The position numbers were made by a program, and so were the translations under genes. This document shows, piece by piece, positions 41,801 through 53,800 of a stretch of 64,000 nucleotides of DNA; position 1 is the stretch's first letter, and every line of letters begins with the position of its first letter. A model generated the notes under the pieces. The model did not search any database, was not told the origin of the DNA, and saw only the letters and a list, made by a program, of their open reading frames with translations. The DNA is from Holothuria scabra (Eukaryota; Echinodermata; Holothuroidea; Aspidochirotida; Holothuriidae): NCBI GenBank assembly GCA_037179385.1, contig CM074195.1, forward strand, positions 27,302,087-27,366,086. The letters are read 5' to 3'.

Positions 41801-44800
41801 CAACTATGAAAGAATATGTCCAAAAATTGTTCTGACCTTTGAAGTTGTGACATTACTCTGTCTACAGCTCATTATATATTGGTTGGAGATTAAGTTTTGA
41901 CTAATGACCGGTTGTCAAACTAAACTCTTCACTATTATTAGGTAATAGTCAAAATACATCTCTCACTTAAAGGTGGTCAATCCTCACCCCGAACTACAAT
42001 TTTTGTAGTCCTACACAGAAATTCTTAATTGGCACATCTCTTTGATTGCCAGCAAGTTCAATAAATGCAGTCTAGAGCTCATATTACACAACATGTATTA
42101 CAATGAAAGTTTTTTGATCACATAATGGGGTTTTGTATGCTCACCCTGAAGCAATAAACTGAGATTGTGCGTGGATGAGGGGGAGTTTTAGACAATTGTG
42201 GGAGGGGCTTGAGTAAGTAAGCAGGTTAGGAGATTTAAAAGTGTCTGGGGTGAGAGGATTAGGCCTACAATCTCCTCCCTTCTGCTGATTTATAAAGTAC
42301 TCAGGAACCATACAATGACCAAAATCACCTTGAGAGAAATATCTTAATTGATGAACAAAAACAACCATATTGCTTTAAACTCATTCTAGACAACAGCAAG
42401 AAACCCAGACCAAAAAATCAATAATGAAACTCCATTAGTTCCAGCAATCTCTACTATATTGTGTCCTTCCCCTTCTATCACCCACCCCCCTCAAAAAATA
42501 AACATTCATTACCTAAAGGAACACTTACTTGTGATACCTTCCTTACCAAATGATATTTCCTCTCTAGTAGACATCAAAATAGCCACTGCACTTGAGTTTT
42601 TTCCAAAACATTTGAAACAGTATAATATTTGTGCCTTGTCTCCCTCACCCAACCCACTCCAGAAAAAAATACTCATTAACAACAGAACATACCTGTGAGA
42701 CCTTCCTTGCCAAGGGATACTTCCTGAACTTCACTCTCTAATTGTTCTTTCTTATTTTCTAACTTCCCTGCAGCTTGTTGGAGTTCATACAGACCAGACT
42801 CTAAACTTTCTTTATCGCTGTTCAAGGAGGCAATTATCTGTGTAGAGGAAATAGAGCCATTTCATTGGGGGAATCAAGATTCTGCTTTAAGAGGCACACT
42901 AACATTAATCATCATTACATATATTTTGTACCAAACTGAAACAAATTATCAGCATAGCTATGTGGACAAAAGGGTCTCATTTCATGCAGCTTTTAAACCA
43001 AACCTCTATTTGCAAAAACGAACTAAAACCTTGAAATTTGCCAAACTTTTATCAATTCTCAAATCAAATTCAAATTATAAACTTTCACAACAAACTGCTA
43101 CTCAAAAGTGGCCTTTACATATAACTTAATTTTTATAATAGATAGCTTGATTGTCTAGGACTTATTTCTTTTCTGGTCCCCACCCCCTACCATCCTGATC
43201 CCTGGAGATCTTATCTTTTAAGGATATGACACATCCTGCTTTAGTTTTGATAACTGGCAGAGGAGCAGGATGGGCAGCTTGTAATAAGATGAGGTTGCAG
43301 GCCTATAGTTTCTGACCAACTAGTGTAAGTTAAGATGGCCCAGGAGTTTGAAAGAGTATTTTAGATCAAGGGTTTGATCATTAGTTAGTAAGATGAGGTT
43401 TTACAGCTCAATTTCTTACCAATTCTAAGTCAGGCCTGCAAACAGCCCTTTCTGATTTCAGTTGTGGTTCACTGGCTTGTTTTCCCTATTCCAATGTAAG
43501 TTCAAGGCACAATCAAAGCTTGACAGTGAAAACGACCCAGCAACCCTCCTTTTACTTTCTTAACTAATTCCTCACCAGAATGTAGACATTGAAGAGGTCT
43601 TTAAAGTGTGAAAAAATTGCATACTTTGTCAATTACTGTTGAATGACAAATATTTTATTCTTTCTAAGTTGAAATTCCATGTTTAAACAAATCCAAACGG
43701 AGCTGGAGTTTAGTGACTGTAGACAGCCATTAGTTGGGTCCATCAGCCTAAAATCATCTTAATTTATTGTCTAAATGAATTTCAAACAATTATATTCCGT
43801 ACATTTGAAGGAATTAAGATACAATTTAGTGTACAATCATCCATTATACAGGTAAGCAAGGAAATTGAAAGATTAAAAGGTGGTAGACCCCAGTTATTGT
43901 CGACTAAAACCAGACCATTACTTGCTGTCTGGATTTGTCCATATTCTTTTAAAGTTGAAATTTAATGTTTACATGCAACACAAGACAGCCTCCTTAACAC
44001 ATTGACCAATCGCAACTCTAAGAGCATGATGACAAATCTTTGATGACAGATTTTTTTTGTTGGTTTCAAGTGAATGTACAAAATTGTGATGCAAAATTGT
44101 CAAAAACTGTAACTGTCCCTTTTAATTTCACATCAAAATGTAAATTATATTAGGTACCTCAGATTGGGCTCGGTTCTCTCTTTCAGCAGCTGTCAATTGT
44201 ACCACAAGCTCCGCCTTTTCTCTAGTAAGCTCCTCCTTCTCCTTAGCTATCCTCCCAGCTACATCTGTCACTTTCTCTACATCCTTCCTGGTCTGTAGTA
44301 ATTCTTCCGCTAGGGCAGATTTCTGTCTTGTGAGCTGTGGAAGAAACGTCAGGTAGGTAAAATAAAACCTTTTAAAGGGGAAAATCCCACATTGGATCAA
44401 TATTGGTCAAAATACCCATTGAAGAACAACAACTTAAACTTTTCACAGAATCATTTCAAATGTTTGCAATCCTCTCCTCCTGTAAATGATTAAATATCAG
44501 GAAAACTAATTCCCTTGCCTTCAACATTGGTTTATCACAGTCACCACAACTTACCAGAGGGATACAATTTATTTTACAAGTCGATAAACCAAGCCCCAGG
44601 ATATTGACAGAAGTAAATGAATATTCCAGTAACAGAGTCGCCAAGTTTAAGTCCAACTTCCTCCTATTCTTCTCCTGCTGTCTTGAACTCAGATATCATT
44701 TCATACAGATATTATTAAAGGTTAAGTCCCTTCAGCCTCCTTTTTCTCCTGAATGGCCCAATCCCATTCTACCTTTCCTATCAACCTTCTCTTACCTAGA

Positions 44801-47800
44801 AAACCTTTCCTGGAAGTCTCTTTCTCTGATTTGTTGTCCATCCATCCCTCCCCTAAACCCTAAAAATCTGCCTTTACCTGGAATACCATCTCCTGGGTGA
44901 GATAGCTAGATGCAGTTTAACAGCTCAGTTTCTAACCAACTAGTTTAAGTCTGGCAGGTCACAGCCTTTTTCAAGTTCTGGCTCACTGGACTTGTTTCCC
45001 CAACAGGCTACTCTATTGCTAATGCTGAATGCCAGCTCCTCAGATCTCCTGTTCTCTGTTCAATTGCCCATCCATGATACCTCTTCGCACACTTATACTG
45101 GCATTTTGTCTTTACCTGGGATATCCCTTTCTCCGATGAACTGTCTACCCAAGATACCCAATAACACCCAGTACTCTAACAACTAACCCCTTACCTGAGA
45201 TACCATCTCTTGAAGATCACCTTTTTCCCTGTTTAGTGAGTTGAGGGTATCCTCCAACCTGTTTTTATTATCCTCCAGTTGGGTCAGACTATGATTCAGT
45301 CCCAGTTTCTCAGCATCAACATCCATTTTCTCTGACTCCACTCGCATCAGTTCCTCCTGCAGATTGCCTTTCTCCATCTCAACTTCATTTTTGTCTCTCA
45401 GAAGAGCTGTCTTATCATCTTCAAGCTGCAAACAATTATTTCATCATCTTCATTTCTTCTTATTCGATCATTAACGTGTAACTACAGATTAAAATACTAG
45501 TATCAAGGGGTGGTTCTAAAGGGGATAGGGGGGCTAGATTCCCCGTATTAATTTCACACACACCACATTTTAACCTCAGTTCTCCCCCTACCTGTACAAC
45601 CACCCACTACCTGTACAACCACCCCTCCCTGTACAACCACCTCATCCCTGTACAACCACCAAGGAAAGATGCCCAAAACTTTGTGTGGGCAATTACAGGT
45701 GATTACTTACGTATCCTTAAAAAAATAGTTTCTAACAAGTGCAAGCCAACCCCCTCCCTGCCCCCCCCTCCTCCCAAAAAATGTCCATAAAACGGTACCT
45801 TCAATTAACATTTTTACCAGCTTCTTGTACTATCTATTCAGCACTAGCATCTGTATATTGTCACAATGCTTCGAAAAGAAAATAATGTTAACCGAAAATA
45901 GCACACCAAGTGAACTAAAAGGGAAAATGAATCTTCATTAGTATACCCCCTTCTGTTTGGGAGAATCTCAATGATTGGTCAACAATTTTTTGTTAGATCA
46001 AACAGCTAAAATCTAAAGAGGTACTTGGAAGATGAATAAAATAAGATTCCAAACACTTTGCCGATTTACCTCAAAAATATCAGGATGACTTCTTGTTGCC
46101 TTCGGGTATCATTCTCACTCCCGCAGTGAAGCAAGAAATGGTTTGGGGAACTGAGGTCAGTTTCTGACCCCAAGGACAGCCCTAATGATATAAATTTTTG
46201 CCAAGACAAATAACAGGGGTTTTTGGAAATTTCCATGGAAACCATAAAAAACAACAAACAGAAAGTCGATTCAGGGTCAAGGTAAGGGTGAGTTTTAAAA
46301 AAATTGCAAAACCAATTTGGACCCATTTGTCCTTGGAAAACAATAACATCCTGAGAGGAGAAATGACAGACCCAAATAGTAGACCCACCTGAGCAATGAT
46401 CTTATTAAGGTCAATTTTATCCTGACCCAGTCCTTCATTCAGTGCCTGCATCTTCAGAATAGCATCTCTCAAAGCAGCTTCTTCAGCATTGACTTTGGCA
46501 AGCTCTGCTTCTAATTCAGCCTTCTGGGCCTCTGCTCTGGTTAAAGTTTCATCTGAACAAAGGAAAAAGATAGCATTTCTCAGTCTCACTGACAATTAAC
46601 ATTTTGATTTAACAGATTTAAAGCTATTGTGGAACTTTAGAAGCAGGACTGACAAGAAAAACTTTTATTCGACAAGAAGAAGGTTGTACTCATAACAATT
46701 TTTGTATGCAAAAGATATACATTTCCTTCAGAATGCCCAAATACCCTCTTTATAGCCGTTCAGTCAGCAGTATGCCTTGCTGTATTTGAAATGGTCAAAC
46801 TGAGATATAGTGGTCCCAAATTACAACAGCTTCAGATAGGGGCAACAGAAGGCAACTAAAACAAAAAGACTGTTAAAAATTTAACATGCACAAGTCACAT
46901 ACAGATAGGCTACAAAAGTGCAGCAAAACACGTTCCCTGAATACATGACTTTGGTACGCTATACATGGAATATTAAAGAAGATAGATGTTTTCATGTCGA
47001 TAAACCATATTTTTCTGCCGATAAAAATGGTTTTTCTGATTTTGAGCATTATGCTTGCTATAGCCATATGCAAGTTTATCAAAACTCCATTCTTTGCCCT
47101 GATTTGACGAATTGAACAGTACATACTTGCTACTAGTCTGGTTTTAGTCATTTCGTTTACATCCTTCATAATGCAACTATGCGGCAAGGCTTCATTCAAA
47201 TCCCCTGAAATTTTTCAGGGTCAGCAGATTGCTTGCACAAATCTTTAAGACTGATACTCTCTAAAACACAGCACTTCAAGTCAGAACAGGCTTGGGGCGA
47301 TTACATCACAATGTAATCAATTACGATTGCGATTACTTCATATTTTACTATTGCAATTATGATTACGATTACAGCTAAAACTGAAAGTAATTGATTATGA
47401 TTGCGATTACATTGCAATGTAATCATGATTGAAATTGTGATTACATTTTCTTTTCATATAAACAATGTAGTAGGCAAAACAATCGAGTGCCCACAACTGG
47501 AAAAAAGGCCATGGACATTGCTCTAGATAAGCCCGGACAGAACCAAGTCCTCCCAAAGTAGAGATTATTGAACCCATGCACTTCTCACTTATTTTAAGCT
47601 GAAACACTCAAGAAAGAGGGACAATTAAAGTTTGTCATTCCAACAGAAGAACCAAGCACTGAAAAAATTGTTTAGTAACTTTACTTCTTTATTCAATTCA
47701 GCTTCCATGTAATCAGAAATGAAACCACGATTGCGATTACTTTGCCATTGTAATTGATTACGATTGCAATTACTTTATGATTTTCACAAAAGTAATCGAT

Positions 47801-50800
47801 TGCGATTACAACTACTTCAAAATGTGTAATCGATTACAATCGATTACGATTACTGATTAAGATTACCCCAAGCCTGAGTCAGAAAACTTAATATTTGTAA
47901 CTATGGGATTTATTGCTACAGTAGCAACCAGCTACAAATAATATGGCCAGCATTATTTAAAATTTTTGTTATATACAAAGTTTATTCACCATTTTAACCC
48001 TTTTCAGAAAGTGACATCATACTGAAAAAGCTGAACTTTATAATCATCTTCTTTCTTTTTTCTTTCTTTCTATTCAAGTTCTGTGACAATGACCATATAA
48101 GTACAGGGGCCAATTTCACTAGCATCAATTTTAGCGATAATCGCTAAGTGGCTTGCTAACTAGATATTATCCCTTGTAGAGAGAGCGATGAATTCTGGGT
48201 TTCACTAATCCTATTGCAAACCACATAACTTGGCCATGAATAATTGATCCCTAAAGTTTAGGGAAATCAGTTTGAAAAATCGGTCGCTACATTGCAATTA
48301 ATTTAAGATTTGGCAATGGATTTCGTCAGTAGTGATTATTGCTTAACATTAGTGAATCGTCTGCAGGACTGAAAATTCCAACAAAATAGTCAATCTTACC
48401 GATTTCTGCTTTTTCCTGCTCCAAGACATCCTTCTCTAAGTTGGCCTTATTGAGGGCCTCCTTCAGAGTGACCACTTCTTCTTTCAGTGTTGAATTCTTG
48501 CCTTCCATCTGTTCCAAGAGTTTATGGCTACAGAAAGATTCACAAAACCAAGAAAAGATCATACAAATATGAAGACAATTTTCGAATACCCAAAAGAACA
48601 CCACAAATGATCCTGACATTGTGCCACCATATGAGTGGTAAAGCTAGGTAAGGTTAGACAGGGTTTCACCCCTTGGCATACAACATTTTGGTTTAATCTA
48701 ACAGTCCCAACCACTTTTTTTCCCAGTTAAGGGGGAGGGACTGGTCTTTTATCCCTACTCCATTGCTTACACAGTTCATCATGCATAATGGGTGGATTCC
48801 ATTCAGGGGCAGTGCCAGGGTATTTTGATAGGGAGGGCAAAGCATGAATTCAGTGCTCCTATTCTTCTTTTCTCTTCTTTTCCTACTCTTTTCATGTTTT
48901 CTGGCAGATATGGGGGGGGGGGTGGCCCCCTTTTCCTCCTCCCCTGATGCCCCCTCCCCCCCCGGTTCCATTTATACTCTTTGGCATTACCCAGCCTGGG
49001 TATCAAACCAAGGACCTCCCAGGTGAGAATTGGGTGTTTAACCACTAGATCCAACACTATTCCAGTGGTAGCTAATAGCTATAAACATGAAACAGTGGAT
49101 ATAAAGGCACAGCATTGGGAACATTACACCAGATTAAGAACCTCCTTACTTTATATTCAACAAATGTTTAATTTTTCACTTTTTAAATCCCCTTCTCAGC
49201 TACCTTTTTACTGCTATGTTTGATGAGTAAATCAATAAAAATTATGACAACTTCACCTAAATTTTTCTATGATGGGTCTTGTCAGAATGGATGAGCTTCT
49301 ACTATAATCACACTAAAGAAAAATGTCTGAAAAGTTTTTTGTTCTGAAGGAGGTGGTCACTTAGTGGTAAGAATCTTACACTTGGGAACTTTACTATACG
49401 GATTTGGGAAAAGATGATGTACTCTATCTACAATCAACATCTAAATATTCCCTTCAAACAATGTCTGGATTAAAATTAAATGCTTTTTAGATTTGTACAA
49501 CTTATCCTACTAAGGTAACAAGCAGAGATTTTACACATTAGTTCACCTACAGTTATTCTTAACAAAATCTCAGAACTTCATTTCCCCAATCTTTCAATCT
49601 CTTTCCAATATTTAGGCTTTGAAAATCTGCCTGATTACATTTTCCAGCATGTGCACTGTAGGGGATCCACCCTCTTGACCTTGTGAACCCGAAAACCAAC
49701 CTTGCAGCAAAGAAAAATTTATCAATTTTCCCATTTGAACTGGCATTTCACAAAGATACCAGATTTGGCCCAAATTGTTGAAATGGTTATTCACTACCCA
49801 TGCAAGAAGCTGTAACTCCTAAGCTGTGTAGGCATCTCCTACATTTGTTGTCACTTACTGGTCATACTAAAACAGCTATCCATTGTTGAATAAAATAAAT
49901 TGCGTGCCAAATGTGATGCAGCTAGAGATCACTTGCAGAATACCATTACAGCTAACCCCCCCCACCTCCCTATAAATTCATTAATCGAGGCTTTGCATTT
50001 ACGTCACGGAACCGCCATGCTGGAGGACATTCATGCCAAATACACGTGGCTTTGTGCCGAACGCACTGCACAGAGCGCATTGTGGTATGCACAGTGTGTA
50101 CACATTCAACGAGCAAGCGCGTCCCGTATGGTTTACTACATAGTTACATGTACTCCAACATGGCCGCCGGAGAGTATTATGACGTCATGTGAAAAGCCTC
50201 TACATCCCCCACACCACAGCTCCCCATCCTCCTACCTTCTGTCAATTTCATTCCTCTGCCTCTCCATATCTCTCTCTCTGTCTTGGAAAGTGTCCTCCAA
50301 GTTATCTCTCTCACGCTGTAAGTCAGCATTAGCTGCCTGCAAACGTTCATTCTCCATGTTGAGAGCCTCAATCTGTTCATTCAAAGAGCGTCTGACATTC
50401 TCAAGAGCATTTTTTTCACTAGTGAGAAAAGATTCAAGGAATAATGTTTTTTTTTTAAATTGTGTGCCCTATACCCAATTTTCAGGTGAAGTTTGGATGA
50501 GGATAAAATTGATTAAAATATGGATCACAGACAAACATTTACTTCAAATTTCTAAAATTTCAAATTTCATTAATAAATACAAAAAAAAAGAAAAAAAATC
50601 TTCTCTTTGGTGTCCTTTGAGTTATGTAAATGTGTCGTAAAACTACCGTAAAATGGCCTTGCTGTCATGATGATGTTAAATTCCTGTCGCAGCAACTTCA
50701 TTTGAAACACTTTTCATTTATAAATGATTTCTCTCTCAAGAATATTTCCTTTTTAGGAAATGAACATGACAAATTCAAGGTAAACCTAGGGAATAAGTCT

Positions 50801-53800
50801 GAGACTTCAAAAAAAAAAAAAGAGGAAATGGGCCAGAGACTTCTAAAAAAAAAAGAAATTGAGAGGCAGGCAATAGGGCTGGGGGTCTAGGGGAGAGCTT
50901 AAAGGCCCCTAAGGGCATTGATTTCATTTTAATCTGGACTTCTGATTGGATAGAACTCTGAGGGCTGTTTGTATAAGTTTAACAGCTGAGATTTATGATT
51001 CATTCATGAAAGAAACTTTTGGTTTATTCGACACAAAAAAGAGGAATGAAGAAAAAAAAGAGGAAATTTCCTCTAAAAAGAGGAAGTATCTCATACCTGA
51101 CTACTTCAGCAAAAAAAATATTGTCACATGATTAAATGACACCAATCATGGAGTAATGAGAAGGTTTGCTCATTCAAAGAGGAGTGACAGTGTTTCCCCC
51201 TTTAAATTGAAATGATCATTGTGGAAGCAATGGTTTATTTGCAATGTGAAAAGCAATTAACTTCTACCTTTAATAAAACACAACATTTTCCACCTTTCCA
51301 TCATGAAATGAAATGAGTTCAAACCAGCTTTTGGTCAAACCAAATTTCCTCCCCAGTCCTACAGATGTTTTGTTGAACTTTATTCAAGTCTTAAAAACAA
51401 CAAAGGTAGGACCACTATTTCATCTCACCTTCCAGATGCCTCTAAAGAGTTTCTGATTCTATCCCTGTCTCTTGTTGCATCCTCTGCATGCCTCTGAGCT
51501 GTATTCAGACTCTCTTTTAAACTTTGAGTGTCCCTCTCTAGCTGCCTCTTCTCATTTTCTCCTTCCTCTAGCTTCTTTTTCAGGTTTGTAATCTCATCCT
51601 TGGATGACGACAGTTTAATTTTCAGCTCCTACACAAAGCAGAGTGGGACAAATTTCCATTCATTTTGAATAAACTGAGCATTAAAGGTGGCACTCCTTTA
51701 TCCTACTGATCCTGTGCTTGCTGCATGGACACATATTATGTTCCTCCAAAAATAACCAAATAAACAGCAAGGCACTAAATCTTTCCCTTCATAGGAAATT
51801 TACTCAGGACCTCCATGACATGGCCTTTCTCCCACCTTCCCCTTACAACATTTTTCCCTCCCCTTTCCCCTCCAACGATACCCTTTTCCTCTTCAATGTA
51901 CCCCTCCCCAAATACCTTCCGCATTATGATATACTGTTTACATCTCAAAATTATTCCCTGTCAATAACTTTTTATTACATTGGTCGTAGATTTATTTTTT
52001 TCTAGAACTAAGTCCATAGCCAAAAAAAGGTACTCAAGGGAAGAAAGGTAAGTTCATTGGGAAGGGCAACAATTTTCTTCTGAGAGAGAAAAATTTTCCA
52101 GGCATACACTGTGGTACCTGGGCCACTCCTTCATTAGCCTCTGTTGAGTTTTTCCGGTGAAATTTTGTACCCTCCCCCCTCCCTCTGGAAACACACTGGC
52201 TGTTAACTCCCCCCTGGAATCGCTACACTAGAAAGCCTCTGGACAAAGTTAATTTTATGCACAAACTGCTTAACTAAAACCTTCAAAAATCTACTACCAA
52301 ATTGGTAGTAATTAAGGGAACCAATCAGAGTCTCGTGTTTTTAGGAGTTTATGAATATGCATAACTGCACAATGCCTTCGATTTCATGCGAATATGGCGT
52401 GTAGCAAGCGGGATGACTTGATTTTAATTGCACAAAATTGAGCAGCTCAACTTGGTGTAGACAAGACTTCATTAAAGAATCAGCAGCTTGATGCCACTGT
52501 GTTGATATTGGAAGGGGATGAAACATTTGTCAACCTACTGACTGGATATGGTAAGAGCTTAATTTACCAATGTCTGCCGCTGTGTTTTGCAACCACCGTC
52601 GTATGTGGCATCATTAGTACTAGTGCAGAAGGGACTGGTTCTGCGAGTATTGAAGCACATGGGATTGTTATTGTCATAAGTCACACTTTCATTGGTCAAG
52701 TATAGTTTATAGGTCATGGCAATGTTATTGTGTAAACACTTCTTGAATATTTGACTATTCAAAGATACATTTATTAAGTCTCAAAAGCTTTGAGGCCAGG
52801 CAGGTCTGAGGGTGGACAGATGTGAGGCCACACAGATCCCATGTGAGGGTTAAAAGCATGGAGTCTGGTATCGTAAAAGGGTGTAATGTTACGGTGTAAA
52901 TAAAATAAGGAAGATAACTGTTGGCCGAAAAGCCTTGACAAAGGCATTCCATCACTGGCTTGTGATTGCTAAAAAGGCAACTTGTTGTTCATTTCAACCT
53001 TGACTTTATTTTTCACCTTAGGATTGTAGGAACTTACCTTAATGGATGTCTTTTCATTGTGCTAATCTGGTACAATTACTGACAAATTTTAACAAGCATT
53101 TTATGAGGAAGTGACAACATTACACACAAGTATAAATGCTATTATCAAGATGACGTCATGTACTTTCCCATCATAAAGGGCAACATTTCTTGAAACTATG
53201 TTCCTTTTGAACTTGTTTTAAAGTGACATACCCTATGAGTAAACTTTGACTCATATTTGAAAATTAAAATAGAAAAATCAAGGAATACAAAAAAATTCTG
53301 CTCATCACATATTATCACTCTGCTTACTTTTTGAGCAAAAAATGTGCTTACTTAAAAAAATTACCTCAAGAGCATACACATGGAAATTAACAACAAATTT
53401 GAAGAAAGTTCTTAAATCATTACCATTTAATAATGACTCAAATATTTTGAGTATATATAGTACCTACCTGGACCTGCAGCTGTCTCTTTTGTAGAGCTGC
53501 CTGGACAGCGGAGAAGGTGGAATCAGCAAAGGCCGGGGACCTCATCCTGCTAGGGGAAGATCTCACTGGGGAACCAGGCCTGCGTGGGGAAGGGGAACGT
53601 TGTGAAAAGCGGGATCGGGATGGAGATTTTGGTCTGTGTTAGCCAGGGATGAGGATGAATAAAGTTATGATACAAGGAGAAGGAATGGTGAAATGGGAGA
53701 AAAGAGAGAAAGAATGGTTATGATGATGTTAGAAACACATGGTACCAAAGGTCAATGAACTATATGATGAATGCAACCAGTGATGAGGAACACCCACAAA

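Noticed and set aside
46066..46388. Extension of exon 11 through its donor as coding sequence
   Set aside because: The frame continues open past the CAG/GTGGGT donor for some distance but loses all heptad pattern, and exon 12 joins in phase at that donor.
49900..50640. 246-codon open frame on the plus strand
   Set aside because: Its middle is the antisense of rootletin exon 9 and its ends are the CpG-rich block and AT-rich intron. Composition shifts along the frame and nothing is recognisable.
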